NCBI RefSeq assembly: GCF_032854445.1
Contig: NC_088305.1
Coordinates: 21,118,955-21,182,954, forward strand
DNA: 64,000 nt
Direction: 5' to 3'
Source of the DNA: Liolophura sinensis
Lineage: Eukaryota; Mollusca; Polyplacophora; Chitonida; Chitonidae
Shown: in pieces, positions 1 to 14,302 of the stretch
How the letters are laid out: the number at the start of each line of letters is the position of its first letter
Numbering within the stretch: the first letter of the stretch is position 1
The notes under the pieces: model-generated
The model's input: the letters and a program-made list of their open reading frames with translations, nothing else
What the model was told of the DNA's origin: nothing
Databases searched by the model: none
Made by a program: the position numbers and the translations under genes

Positions 1-1486
1 TCATATTATACCTTTGTAATATAACGAATTATAAATTCGTAAATGAGGATGTAGCCTTTGTTGAGATCGAAGTATCAGAGTACGTGAAATCTGGCGCGAA
101 AGAAACACTGGCTTAGGTAAACCCGCAATCATTTGGCTAGCGCCATCAGGTAGCATTGTCAAAAAGTGTCGCAGTAGCCAATGATCAGGACGATGTATCT
201 CCAAACTAGGAGGTAGACAATGGAGGAAGTCATGCCTGCGTCGACAACGTGTTTATACACGTATTTCGCACTAAAACACTAACGCCCTAGAAGAAGATTA
301 AACTGACCAACCTCACAGGAGGTGAGAAAAAGATGATGTCACCCATTTCCAGGCTGTAAACAACAACACTTGGGTAGTCTGTGTGCAACAAGAGACGTTT
401 ACGTACACTATAAATGTTCTCTCAAACATATCACAAACACAGTGTCTCATTTCTCGCGACAGTGGTTTGTTCATGATTTTAGTATCTTTCCGCACATTTA
501 AATACAAGGGTTCTTTGCCGGATATTGAATCTCGCGGCTCCACAGATTCTGTGGAAAGGAAGACCGAAAAGGTGGACCACAGCGGGATTCACGTAAGGAT
601 GTGCAAAATAACTACAATGTACCTCTTTCGTTTATGCTAGTACCTGTTTTATTCTGAAATGAAAATAATTCCGTTTTATGTGTACGGAGAAAAATTTAAA
701 AGGTCCACTCAAGGATTTCTTTTGGAAAGAGAAGTGGCAAAATTGCTGAAGTTCTCATTTTTTCTTATTTACACTCTTGGATTCGCATAGCTTAGGCTCT
801 GGGTTGTTCTGTAAGTGTGATCACAAACCCAGGGAATTTGTGCATTCTAAGTTCTAAAAGAACACGCAGTTGACCAATGATAAGCAGTATTGTTGCAAAT
901 ATGTCAACCGGATGTCCCACATATTAGTTACAGATGTTCAATCTTTCTGTGACACCATGTGGTCACAATTACTTTCACCGGCAATGAAATGAGAAGTAGC
1001 GTTGTCACGAAAAGATGCATATTGAATGCATATTGTAAGGAAGTACTCTCGTGGATTCAGAAACTCATGTGAAAGACAATATATAAGACCAAAAATACCA
1101 AAAATGGAACACGACTTCTTTTAAAATTTAATTAAGGAGCCCAGAGTATAATGGTGTAATTGTCCTAGACTAAGAGGAATAACGTTGAATGTGAAAAAAA
1201 GAGTTGGATGAGCATTGGTGTAGGAGGCGCAATATCTAGTTCTTCTCGCTGCTCCCTGATGCTGTCCTCAGCGCGTGAACTGAACTTCTCACCGATACCA
1301 GTGCTTCGGAACAAGACTGGAAATAATATTGTCAGCCATGGGACTCGATCGCCACCAATTTACCAAGGGAAATAAATCTTGTACCTCATCGAACAGTCAT
1401 GTCGTCTACCGACGCTAAATACATGAATTGAATTAGCATTGTTTTGCATTGGTATTCAAGTGGATAGACAGCACTAGTGGTACATG
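1..1486. other. Intergenic, no gene seen
   Basis: Unique-looking AT-rich DNA. Open frames here are short and resemble no family I know. The longest, on both strands between about 313 and 640, overlap each other and have no splice signals or promoter that would support them. No repeat family from elsewhere in the window is seen here. Confidence 0.5.
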
Positions 1487-1656
1487 GGTTATGATTCCTC
1501 TCCGGCCGTAAGTGGGAAGGTCTGGCAGCAACCTGCGGGTGGTCGTTGGTTTCCCCCCGAGCTGTGTAGTTTCCACCCACCATAATGCTGGCCGCCGTCG
1601 TATAAGTGAAATATTCTGGAGTACGGCATAAAACACCAATCAAAGAAATAAAATAA
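1487..1656 (+). repeat. tRNA-derived SINE, 5'-truncated (family 1)
   Basis: The core and tail of the window's main SINE are present, from the segment after the tRNA-like head through CGCCGTCGTATAAGTGAAAT to the AAACACCAATCAAA tail. The tRNA-like head with A and B boxes is missing. Probably an old copy, judged by scattered differences from the better copies at 24.2 and 7.9 kb. Confidence 0.85.
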
Positions 1657-2563
1657 ACTTTAGACTGGGGGAGAGGAAAAGCTTACGTAAATTTTCGTTG
1701 GGTCCATGTCCGTGTTTCTAGCATGTTTTGCAGGACAAGGGCAGATAATTCGTATCAAACAAACACTTGTCGAACCAAAGAAGAATTGTCACCTATTAGT
1801 AGCCAAATTCAGGTTCATACTAGTGTGGAATGCATATTTCCGGAAAATTATTCTCCTTGTTGTTGAACAGGATCTTGACTACGTTGTCCACCCATGGCTG
1901 TGTGACTTCAAGACATACTGGGGGATCTTAACTGCGTGGTGACTGACACTTAAGAAAAGGAACAGCGTACAGATATGAACAAAGTGATTTGTAACCTTGG
2001 TTAGGCTGCATAGCGTACTTGATCAGCGTGAATGTGTACATTTCAGCTATTCTAAAGAAAACGACTGAACTGCTTTTGTGGACACTGAAGGAACGGTTGT
2101 TGAAAGTATTGTGGAGTTTAATGTGTGGAATTTCAGTTGTTCAAAAGCTGAATTATTAATGCTGTTGTAAAATGATAAAGGTTTTAGGCAATATCTTTAA
2201 TTTAAATCATGACATAACTGATTAACAAGACATGTACAGTACGGTTATCATTTGCCAAGGTTAAAGAAACTCCCAAGAAAGAAGAATGGGCCTTCTTTAA
2301 CAAAACTTCGTAAATCAACTTTCCTTGTTATTGACGTCGCCTTCTGGCACTATGACAGCGTCTTTTTTTCGAAAAAAAAATACGAGAAATATGACTTTCG
2401 ACGTTTTCTGAAAGTGGTCTCAGATCCGTTTATCGACACAGATAATTCGGGGGAGGGGGGCGTAGCCGTCGATCGTTAAAAAGGATGATATGATGGATTG
2501 TATTCCCAGGAATGAAAGGTATTTCCTATTTTTATTCGAATTAACCCAATATCTTACTGATAT
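1657..2563. other. Intergenic, nothing recognised
   Basis: AT-rich DNA with short open frames only (about 1706-1942 and 2252-2479 on +). Neither looks like a known family. Confidence 0.4.
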
Positions 2564-2885
2564 TTCCCTAAATATGACGCACATAAGTCTAAATCTCACA
2601 AACATTAATACGCTTAAATATGACAAACATTAGTACGCTTAAATCTCACAAATATTAATAGGTTCATAATATGACACACATAAGCCTAAATCTGACAAAC
2701 ATGAAAAGCTTAAATAAGACACATATAGGCCTAAATGTGACAAACATTAGTAGGCTTAAATATGACAAATATAAGCATAAATCTCAAACAGACGATTAAA
2801 TCTGATAAGCAGAATCCTAAATCTGACAAATGCAGGCCTAAATCTGGAAAACATAAGCCTAAACCTAAATCTGGAGCTATTTGCC
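2564..2885. repeat. Degenerate minisatellite, about 25-bp unit
   Basis: Repeated words such as AAATATGACAAACATTAG, AAATCTGACAAACAT and AGGCCTAAATCTG recur every 24-26 bp. Copies differ widely, so the array is old. Short open frames across it come from the repeat composition. Confidence 0.8.
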
Positions 2886-4317
2886 TAAATCGGCCTGGCA
2901 ATAGTTTCTTACAAGAGAAGCTGGATTGGATGGTAATTGGCCTAAATATGACCTGAATATGGTTATAAAACTGGCAGATGGCAAATATGACATAAGCGTA
3001 TATATTTTAAGTGAATATAAAGTCAGCCACTAAAGCTGAATTAATTAATAAAGAAGTATTCCAGAAATGTTCTAAAAATATTTTGAAAATTCTATGCTGC
3101 CTATCAACATAATAAATAGCAAACTATCTTTAGTATCCAGCCACTCATTTGATGACGCCATTTTGCCATGTTAAGCTATCTAGAGTGACGTCACAAAATC
3201 TAGGAGCTCTCCTGTGCCATCGGTATTAAATAATGTGACAATGAGAAAATACAAACAAAAACGCCTTCTACCCAACCATAGAGTATTAGCTCTGTTCAAT
3301 GGGCCGATGTTTCTAATTAGTTTGGCGTCGTATAAGCGTCGTATTTTAGCCATGCTCGTCCTCCTCGTGCATGGGTGTTAACATTTGGCGTAGCTGGCTG
3401 TACCGACTTCAGGGAATTTACCGAACATAGCAGGGCCTTCTAATTGATGACAGACTCTTTCATTCAGATTTTGGGAAGATATTTTCGTAATAAATCTGAC
3501 TTTGCTAAGGATAAATAATGACTTTAATGATAAGGAATGACTTTCCCGAAGCGGTTTTCTTGCCGGTTCTCCCTGACAGGTTACTGCAGTATTCTGCTCA
3601 ACATGGACGAATTGTGACACGGGCAGCAGTTCTAAGTTCCCTACTCATAAATGTGTGATCCAAAAATGCATCGGTTTAACACTTAAACGAACCTCAAAAT
3701 CCAATTTATTGCATCCATATATGTCTGTATACTATAACAAACCACACTGAAAATCGAGAGCTAATAAGGTTTGGAAATGACAGCCAATTATCACGTGAAG
3801 CTTTCAGCACTAGGGATTGGCCAAGTTCATATAAACTTCTACAAGATTTCATTACATATATTTTTTTGTGATAACTGTGTCCTATATCAATTTTTGTACT
3901 ATGTATACATAGTGGCAGACCGGATGTTCTCTTTAAAAAAGTTCTAATATTGGTCTCATCCCACTTTCGATACTAAAAGTTCTACCACATGGTGATTTGG
4001 GTCTACCTAATTAAAGTAAAAAAACAAGTTACAGTTATAATTAGGAAGACTAAAGACAGTGGCTTTAAGACAAAAATTCCCTTTGAAACATTTGTCGTAC
4101 AATAATTATGAAGAAGAGATGTGGATTTGGCAAATATAGACATTACAGTGCCATATACAAATAAGCACAATTATTTGCTCAATTTTAACCAATCTCAAGC
4201 GATTAAGGCACATTGATCTAGAGAACATAAATAACTGCAATTTGGACACCTTGCTGTGCAAAATTTAATTTTTGTGTCCTTATATTGTTATGAGAAATCG
4301 GCATTTACTTCTTTTTT
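2886..4317. other. Intergenic, no gene seen
   Basis: Nothing recognisable. AT-rich DNA with a few short open frames on the - strand (3378-3620) that match no family I know. Confidence 0.4.
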
Positions 4318-4397
4318 TCTTTCTTTATTTATTTAATTGGTGTTTTACGCTGTACAAAGAACGTTTCACTTATACGGCGGCGGCCTGCATTATGGTG
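4318..4397 (-). repeat. SINE family 1, 3' fragment
   Basis: Reverse-oriented tail and end of the conserved core, reading TTTAATTGGTGTTTTACGC and then the GGCGGC...CATTATGGTGGGA segment. The rest of the element is absent. Confidence 0.8.
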
Positions 4398-4748
4398 GGA
4401 AATCTGCATATATTGGCCAGATATATGCAAGAAAACAGCCCATTCACTTAATACTTTCAGTGTGCTTTAAGCAAAACATTTCTAATTTCAAAAAAAAAAA
4501 TGAGGTAAGGTTACACGTCTTCAGCGTTATAGAACAAGTAGGAATTTTATGAATTTTTCACTTCTGTATTCCGCGTATGTACTATAGCCATCACATGCTC
4601 AATTTTCCGTCATACTAGTCAGTCTTATGGTGTAATGTTCAATAATTACATATATATATCAAATTGGTTTAATAACTGCACACAAAATAGCAAATTACTA
4701 AGGAAGCGAATGAACACAAAGGTGATTATGCATCGCTTAGTTATTATT

Positions 4749-4964
4749 TGGGGGTCTCCGTGACCGAGGGGTTAGCGCACAAGAACCCAGCAGCCTACTA
4801 CCAATGTGATCGCTCCGAGTTCAGGTCCAGCTCATGCTGGCTTCCTCTCAGGCTTATCGTGGGAAGGTCTGAAAGCAACCTGCGGATGATCGTGGGCTTC
4901 CCGGCTTCCTTCTGCCATAATACTGGCCGCCGATGTATGATGTATAAATAAAATAAATTATTAT
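4749..4964 (+). repeat. SINE family 1, near full length, diverged
   Basis: Starts with the tRNA-like head GGGGGTCTCCGTGACCGAGG and a B-box-like GAGTTCAGGTCC. It then runs through the core (CTGGCTTCCTCTC, GGGAAGGTCTG, CCTGCGGATG) to a shortened tail ending in AAATAAAATAAA. The core lacks part of the pyrimidine-rich centre. Confidence 0.88.
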
Positions 4965-5130
4965 TCGTGAACAGCATGAAATATGTTAATATGACATTTT
5001 CCTCATGAAATAATGGTCAAAACTATTTCAGCTGAAGGGGTTGTACCTATGAAGCCAGTTCTCACAGGTAGCTCTGACATGAAAGGACAGTCATTTACAC
5101 CAGCATAATCACCCATCTTCTAAATCCTCA

Positions 5131-5396
5131 GGTGGCCTCCGAGGCCGAGGGTATTTAGCACGCCAGCGCGGCTCAATGACCAAGGAGCCTCCACCAATGC
5201 GGACGCTGTGAGTTCATGTTCAGCTGATGCTGGCTTCCTCTCCGGTCGTACATGGGAAGGTCTGTCAACAACCTGCGAGTGCTCGTGGGTTTCCACCGGG
5301 CACTGTCCGGTTTCCTCCACGCCGCCGTATAAGTGAAATATTCTTGAGTATACAGTGTCAAATAAATGAATATACCAATTAAATAAATAAATAAAC
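5131..5396 (+). repeat. SINE family 1, full length
   Basis: Head GTGGCCTCCGAGGCCGAGGG, B-box-like GAGTTCATGTTCAGC, full core and a tail in which ACCAATTAAATAAATAAA is preceded by a short duplication of the CAAATAAATGAAT type. Sits about 170 bp after another copy in the same orientation. Confidence 0.9.
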
Positions 5397-5809
5397 CTAA
5401 ATCCTCCGCAAAGGCTAACTACTTTGATACATGTAACTACACATGGCTACTAGAAACGGTATAGTACAACAGCGCCAAATCAGAGTAGCAACGACAGTGT
5501 AGAAGTCCGCAAATAGTCACATTTAATCCGGTCTCCCGCCCAGCTGATGTAAATACGTGTAAATGCAGCGACCTACGCGCCACCCAGCACCATGTCTCAA
5601 GCAGTACCAGGTACAAGTGCAAGAAAGAAAAAGCACTGATGTTAAGTGCAATTTATTAAACGTCATTGTACCGGAATAATTTCAACTTCTGTGTATAGTC
5701 ATTTGTCACCTTCAGTTAGTTAAAGCACTGGTTAGTTGACACAATGAGGCCTTCGCATTGCCCAACCATTCACATGCTCGAATACAGATCTTACTCTTCG
5801 ACTGCGACT

Positions 5810-5878
5810 TTAAGTCAGGGGGTTTGTTAGGTACCTGGCTCCCCTGGTATGGAGTTAAACACCAATCAAACAAGCATT
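5810..5878 (+). repeat. Possible SINE tail fragment
   Basis: Only GGAGTTAAACACCAATCAAA resembles the family 1 tail; the rest is unrelated or too diverged to align by eye. Confidence 0.4.
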
Positions 5879-6254
5879 CTGAATGTATTACTTTTCGAAT
5901 AAAGAATAAAATTTTGTACACAAAAAAAAAGATTTAAAAAAACAAAAACAAAAAAGGGCCATAATTGTGTCGATAACGAACGAAAACGTCTACGCGTCGA
6001 AACACGCATGGGTATATCAGCCGTCAACCAATGTGGACATTCCAGGTCAATAAACTGAAAGTCAAATTTAATTTGTAATCTGTCTGGCTGAAGCCATGCG
6101 CGGTACGTCAAAGTTTCGGTTCAGAATAATGAACTGGCCAGAACACCGGTCACAACAAGACAAAACGGCCATGATTGTACTTTCAAAATTAACAAAACGG
6201 TGAGAATTTTTCCCACTCTACCCACCTACCAAGTTTCTATTACATATAACAAAC

Positions 6255-6868
6255 CGTTTTGGCCACACAGTTCCTGAAGAAGTCAACTTTTACACAAACC
6301 TCTACACAACTTATGTGGAAGTCAACTTCTACACACACCTCTACGCATCTTCTGTGAAGTCAATTTTACACATTCTTCTACACATCTTCTGTGGAGTCAG
6401 TTTCTACACAAACTTGTACACATCTTCTGTGGAAAGGCAACTACGGCAAAAACTTCCACACAGCTTCTGTGGAAGTCAACTTCTACACAGCTTCTGTAGA
6501 AGTCAACTTTTACACAAACTTCCACACAAATTCTGTGGTGCCAACTTCTACACAACTTCTACACAGCTTCTGTGGAAGTCAACTTCTACACAAAGTTCTG
6601 TACAACTTCTGTGGAGTCAACTTCTACATAAAACTTCTACCCAGCTTCTGTGGCGCCAACGTCTACACAAAATTGTACACATCTTCGGTGGGGTCAAGTT
6701 CTACACAACTTCTATACAGCTTCTGTGGAAGTCAACTTCTACACAAACTTCTACGCAACTTATGTGGCGTCAACTTCTACACAACTTCTAAGCAACTTAT
6801 GTGGCGTCAACTTCTACACAACTTCTACACAGATTCTGTGGAAGTCAACTTCTACACAGACCAACTGT
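6255..6868. repeat. Minisatellite, about 27-33-bp unit (ACTTCTACACAACTTCTGTGG)
   Basis: About twenty imperfect copies of a unit combining TTCTACACAA with CTTCTGTGGAAGTCAAC. Many unit lengths are multiples of three, so two + strand frames stay open for about 160 codons (6315-6791 and 6391-6885) and spell repeats such as SVEVNFYTNFYT. There is no non-repetitive coding sequence at either side and two frames are open at once, so I treat it as non-coding. Confidence 0.85.
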
Positions 6869-6961
6869 TACTTAATTCCAGCTAACTTTGTGCTACTTCA
6901 GAAATTTTAAATGTTCTGGTGTGGTGGAGTATTCCTGTGCTATACTTTGTTTGAATTAATT

Positions 6962-6998
6962 ATTATTTATTTATTTACTTGATTGGTGTTTTACCCCT
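6962..6998 (-). repeat. SINE family 1 tail remnant
   Basis: TTTATTTACTTGATTGGTGTTTTAC matches the reversed SINE tail; the sequence beyond it does not. Confidence 0.6.
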
Positions 6999-7327
6999 TA
7001 CCTTGAGTGGATTAAAGTGGATGATTGAAGTGGATGTTGTGACGTGGCATCGTACGTGACAAAAACCTTGTCCATCGTTTTAAAATAGCAGTTCGTTGAC
7101 AAGGACTAGCTGACTAGCATCACTTCCTATCTTATCACAATGACCCTATTGCCCTTGGCATTGCTCAAGATTTCTGTAAAAATCATTTGCTAGTGGTTGC
7201 AAGGTGGACGCGAAGGGATGTGCTGTCGACTGAAAAATGGTCAAAGGGAGGTAATCAAGCAGCAGTAACTATTAGCGAGTTGTTTCCCCTGATCAAGACC
7301 AATGGCAGCCCAATAGGAACAACTTTG

Positions 7328-7387
7328 AATGAATGAATGAATGAATGAATGAATGAATGAATGAATGAATGAATGAATGAATGAATG
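7328..7387. repeat. (GAAT)n microsatellite
   Basis: About fifteen uninterrupted GAAT units. A shorter, impure version (GAATGAATAAATGAATG) precedes the related repeat at 44.2 kb, so this is probably the expanded simple-repeat tail of the adjacent - strand SINE-like element. Confidence 0.95.
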
Positions 7388-7650
7388 CTTGGGGCTAATA
7401 GTCCTACTTAACAATTTTTCATATGACGACGAGGAGTCATTAGGTGTATGTACACGTATTGTATCTACTTATGGCAGGGTGTGTCCATGCCGTCAAAGTG
7501 CTGCCCCCACCCTGAAATATCGTGCTACCCAGACATGACACCAAACCCATTCACATTATACTGACACCGCGCCAACGAATCCTGTTTCCTTACTCTAACC
7601 TCTCAGGGCTGAGTGCCACTCAGTCTTAAAGTCTTTGGTACAGATCGAAA
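7388..7650 (-). repeat. SINE-like repeat, family 2
   Basis: Shares long stretches with 44228-44500: GACGAGGAGTCATTAGGTG, CTGAAATATCGTGC/CTGAAGTATCATGC, ACATGACACC and CTGACACCGCGCCAAC. With the (GAAT)n run at its left edge, the element reads as a - strand retroposon ending in an ATTC tail. Related to family 1 only in general design. Confidence 0.75.
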
Positions 7651-7904
7651 AACTTTGAAGGCGGCTATGTGCTTATTCTTCTGGTAACAACAACTTAAAA
7701 AGAGGCTTTTTTTATCAAGCTATTGGCCAAAAAAGAAAAGCAAGGAGCAATATTTTTTTCTTAATTGAATTATGGTTTAAACAAGAAAGCAGAAGGAAAT
7801 TACGACTCTTGAAAAATTCAATTGTCCCTAAGGAGCGTATTGTAATGTACATTATTCTACTGCGACTAAATAGTTTCGATAAATAGTTAAACACCACACT
7901 AACA

Positions 7905-8152
7905 CCGGTCTTTAGCGCAGTGTAATGATCCAGGAGCCTCTCGCCAATGCGGTCGCTCTGAGTTCAAGTTCAGCTCATGCTGGCTTCCTCTCTGGTCGTA
8001 AGTTGAAAGGTCTGCAGTAACCTGCGGATGGTCGTGGGTTTCTCCCGGGCTGCACCCGGTTTCCTCCCACCATAATGCTGGCCGCCGTCGTATAAATGAA
8101 ATATTCTTGAGTACAGCGTAAAACACCAATCAAATAAATAAAATAAAACACC
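7905..8152 (+). repeat. SINE family 1, near full length
   Basis: Lacks only the first part of the tRNA-like head. Shows the B box GAGTTCAAGTTCAGC, the full core (CCATAATGCTGGCCGCCGTC, GAAATATTCTTGAGTAC) and the tail AAACACCAATCAAATAAATA. One of the best preserved copies here. Confidence 0.93.
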
Positions 8153-11100
8153 TGTCTTCAATTCTCTGCATAGTTTACACATAGAGACAAAGGTTAGCAA
8201 AAAAGTATAGTTTATAAATCATCTCTAGGTAGGTCTAAACGTAGATGTTTAAATGTGAATATTTACTTGGTTAACGTCAATCTTTTGCCAGTTTTAATCG
8301 GTAGTTGCTGTTTTTTTGACTCGGTAACTATAGGACCTATATAGGCCTATGGCAAGTCTCTGAAACTGACGTACTTCTCCAAAATCAAATGTGTACCTTT
8401 TTGTACACGTGTTTCTGTAGCCCTCGGCGTAAACAAGATGTGTATCACAGGTACACAATTTGAAACACATATCGTCCTTATTATTTTCTTTAACGTGTAA
8501 TTCTGCTTAAGCCATTGAGAGCATTATGCCATGAAAAGAGTGGGGGTGTAAATAGCTACTAGTGAAGCACTCACATGAATAATTCCGATAAAACCCTAAC
8601 TGAGGTGAACTGACAAGAACTGATCTCCCATATACCTAATAAAAACATTAAGGATTAATTAACCCTTACATATACGCATTTATATATATACTCCAACAGT
8701 TTAACCCCTCTACAGGAATCTAATTTTTCATAGATTTATACACAAGAGGGAATTATTTGCTTTCATTTCCCTGTGGACAAATCACACTATATGACCTCCT
8801 AAATGACACCATATAGTCTTATTTTTTTTTTTAGGGAGAGCATGGCTGATCGAGATCCTCGAGAATGGATATTCACGCAGAAAAGCTGTCCGAATACTGT
8901 CGTAGTTATGGTGATAGGGATCCTATGCGGAAAAACCCAGCCAACAAGGCAAAATATCAGCGTGACTTACTGCATTTCTTACAACTTGACGTTGGCAATG
9001 ATGTTATCGGGGCCCATCCAACTTCCATCTGTGATCGACGTCCATTTATCTCAGCGTGGAATACAAAACTTCGTATTGGATATCACTAAATAAAATAATG
9101 ACCAGTACCTCGAGTTTGTTCCAAACCGAATTAAATAAGCCGATAGGAATGCATCGATCACAAACAAACTTGTAAATTACAAGATTTACCGAATCTTATA
9201 CAATAAACTGATAAATCCATTAAATTCAGTAACTGTAGATCAACATTTGTAACCATATAGACCCTATAATTCCTGGAGATTTTGTTTCTTTTTGCATAGT
9301 GGGCATAAAGGACGCTAATTAACGACCCATCAACTTTTATAAAAACTTTAATATTACACATGGACGTGCATGTATTTTCTGCTTTGTTTGTGTCATATCA
9401 AGATCAAGACGCCGTCCAAGTCCTTTCTTTGTCTTGTCGGCCTATTTAATCGACAGTGTACAAAGGCTTCAATGTTAAAACCACAAACAGAAGTACCGGT
9501 ACACAAATTTACAAGCGTTGTCGGCAGATGTCCGCCAGCTTGACTTAGGTCTTTATCAAATCACGTGTCGTGGCTGTTCGTCTGTGAAAGCCTCGCGAGA
9601 GCGTTTGCGCCTAGGACAGTCCGTGTCAAAGAGCTGTAATCTCCTGTGACAACAGAGAGCAGCCCCTGTGGTGTCAGCAAGGTACATTAAACACTTTGAA
9701 GCCTCATAGTTGTGCCTCCATCCATTCTACCAGCGTGCTGTGAATAGGCCCTAATTTGATTCAAATCAAATTTTAAAATTGTTTGATTTGACATTAACTT
9801 ATGTCAATTCATTGATACAGAGTTGTATGCATAAGATTTTTTTATTGCGTATATGCCAACACTTTCTCAATTGTAGCCTAAATTATGAGACGCTGAACAC
9901 TGGGCCTCTCCTGCATGGTCAGACTAAATGCTGTTTGCCTGAAAGAGTTGCTCCCCTTGTTGCTCCCCGAGTCGAGCTGCGGGAAACTGTCAAATTTAAG
10001 ACGGTACTTGACCTTCATGACTGAAGTGCTGGGGTTTGCCGTGTTCTCCATTGTAGTAGATTCCTCAAATATACAGTAGGCTAACACAAATTTATTATTA
10101 CAAGAACAGCAAATGTTTTCAGTCATATGACTGAAAAATTGTTAAGTACGACGTCAAACCCCAAGCACTCACTCACACACTCACATCTGAGGCATATGCA
10201 TAAAATTATTTTACATATATGTATATACAATAAAAGTTTATTTTACACAAAAAAAATAACAAAAGTATTGGAAATATATGTGCCATTCACTTGCACAAAT
10301 GTGCATAATTTATTAGATAATAAACATCGAAACGGCTTGAAATTTCCTATATATATGTGTGTGTATCCGTGCATATGTCCAGCAAATCATATGTCGATAA
10401 TTAACTCCCTTGGCACGGTTGCTCAAAACTGGTTCAAGACTTTATTCCAGATTTAACTTTAAGCCAAGTCTCCAATTTTGTACTTAGCCTAAGAAAAAGT
10501 GTGTAACATGATATTAAATATGAACTAACACTGCTGGTGTTATGGGTTTACTTTGACATGGAGAACCGATTGGCTGTTGAGTTTGGCTAAAGAATTTAAA
10601 TACAAAATATGACTTAATACCAGTATTAGCTCAAAAAAAAAACAAACTTTGGAACAACTGGTTCCGGCCAGGATGAAAACGTTTAAATATTGTCTAAGAG
10701 GCTTTAATAATGTAAAAACTGCCCACATAAGGACAAGACAAAATCTTTATCTGTATATGCTTACCAACACATATTATCGCGCGAGAAGAGCATGTCGGAG
10801 TTTCATTTTTCTATGAGGCCTATAGGAGTGTATAGAACTATTTAGTCACAATAAATTAACAAACACGTGTAAATGTAGACAATGGCATGTATAAATAATG
10901 GAAATTGCAAATGAAAAGTACAGAAATACATTGATCTCCAAAATGTAGGTTTAATTCGGCTGCTACAGAAAATAAATTTAAGTAGAAGAACGTGTTCGAA
11001 GTCAGAAGAGTTATTAGATGCCATTAAATACAGGGCAAGCATCCCATACGTGTCACCAAACCAATTTAGCAAGTTAATTCTGGCCACCCACTGATAGGTC

Positions 11101-11630
11101 GAACTTGCTCATTCCTGATTGAGGAAACCGAGCCATTAGGCCTCCACCCCCAATCATTGAATGGGTTCTTCCTTTTTATTGACTTACACTGTAGCGTTTA
11201 AAATCGAACGGTGTGAACGGCTGGATCATTTGTGTCGAAAGTTAAAAGGCGTTGGATTAAAAGCAAGTGGAGATTGGCGTGCTTGTTTAAAAAAAGAAAC
11301 GCAAACTGCTGAAAGCACATTTTACTCGCACAGACTTTACACAGATCAAACAAACCTGTGGTGGATCTCATGATTTTATTTGACTTGACCCATTGGAAAT
11401 GTGGACTGATCCTGTCACGAGATAAGGTTCTGGCCAATAAAAAATGCCCTTTTAAATGTAATGGCCGGAATTGCCCAATAGAAATGGGGATAACAGAAAA
11501 CCCAGGCGGTCGCGCGAGAGCCGTGCCCTTTGAAAAGCGCTGCGTTCCTGTAACCGTCATCAGTTTAACCTTTCTTCGAAGACACATAGACGTCTGTGTG
11601 AGGAAGTGCTCAAACCGACCCATTTTTAAG
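8153..11630. other. Intergenic, upstream of tubulin
   Basis: No gene supported apart from a weak coding-like stretch at 8840-9092. The GC-richer block at about 9400-9690, ending in a GT-type donor context (AGCAAGGTACATT), could be an untranslated first exon, but nothing shows to which gene. CCAAT and reversed CCAAT motifs cluster at 11390-11480, within 300 bp of the tubulin start, and may belong to its promoter. Confidence 0.4.
8840..9092 (+). other. Coding-like stretch, unassigned
   Basis: After a T-run and a possible acceptor AG, two frames are open. The frame starting at 8865 has mixed composition with a HPTSIC segment and ends at TAA near 9090. The HP-x-x-x-C motif recalls zinc-binding segments seen in some transposase-related and nuclear proteins, but the next expected cysteine is not there. 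Could be an exon fragment, a decayed transposon piece or chance. Confidence 0.25.
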
Positions 11631-11631
11631 T

Positions 11632-11641
11632 CCATATAAGG
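11632..11641 (+). promoter_or_regulatory. CArG box (SRF-type) before alpha-tubulin
   Basis: CCATATAAGG is an exact match to CC(A/T)6GG, 27 bp before the tubulin ATG. It also contains TATAA and might serve as the TATA element, though that would leave a very short 5' UTR. Function is inferred from the motif only. Confidence 0.45.
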
Positions 11642-11667
11642 TCGCAGATCTGTAAGAAACTTTGAAA

Positions 11668-13791
<2,124 letters not shown>

Positions 13792-13926
13792 TTTATCAAG
13801 CTCCACCCAAAACCACAGCAGAATTTGTGCTTTAAAATGGACTTTCAGTTTTAAAACTTTCTAGTCAAGTTCATTAAACTTACAAAATTTTCATTTTCCT
13901 TCAGACATTCCTCTGTGCAAAAAGAC

Positions 13927-13932
13927 AATAAA
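13927..13932 (+). terminator. Polyadenylation signal of alpha-tubulin
   Basis: AATAAA 136 bp after the TAA, followed by a T/G-rich stretch (TTGTTTGGTTTTGTG). A weaker ATTAAA lies at about 13872. Confidence 0.8.
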
Positions 13933-14164
13933 ATTGCATTGCTTTAAACTCTTGTTTGGTTTTGTGATTAGACCAGTCTAACTCAATTCTTTGTTTCCTC
14001 AACCCCCTACATAGCATTTAAAAATTTTCAGGTACTTTGAATAAATTAACTGCATATTCTGCATTAGTGGCCAAATGGGGAGAGAAGCTGCTTGACGTCC
14101 CGAGACCTGGGATTAAACCAGGATTGATTCATGCCAAAGATCAAATGGCATTTGTAACCTCACT

Positions 14165-14302
14165 TGGCGCACAGCACCTATAGGTTAGAGCAAGGAAACC
14201 TGTCTGGTTGGCACAGGGTCAGTATAATGTAACTGGGTGAGGTGTATTTTGACTCCTCGTATCACTGAGTTTGGCGTAAAGAAAACACCAATCAAATAAA
14301 TT
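14165..14302 (+). repeat. Chimeric SINE: family 2 body with family 1-type tail
   Basis: GGTTAGAGCAAGGAAACCTG, CTGGTTGGCACAGGGTCAGTA and ACTGGGTGAGGTGT match the reverse complement of the family 2 repeat at 44.3 kb. The end, GGCGTAAAGAAAACACCAATCAAATAAAT, is the family 1 tail (written here only to show the match). Either a composite SINE subfamily or two fused fragments. Confidence 0.6.

Noticed and set aside
11198-11639. Overlapping frames on both strands before tubulin (145 and 93 codons)
   Set aside because: Antisense to each other, no family likeness, located in the likely tubulin promoter.
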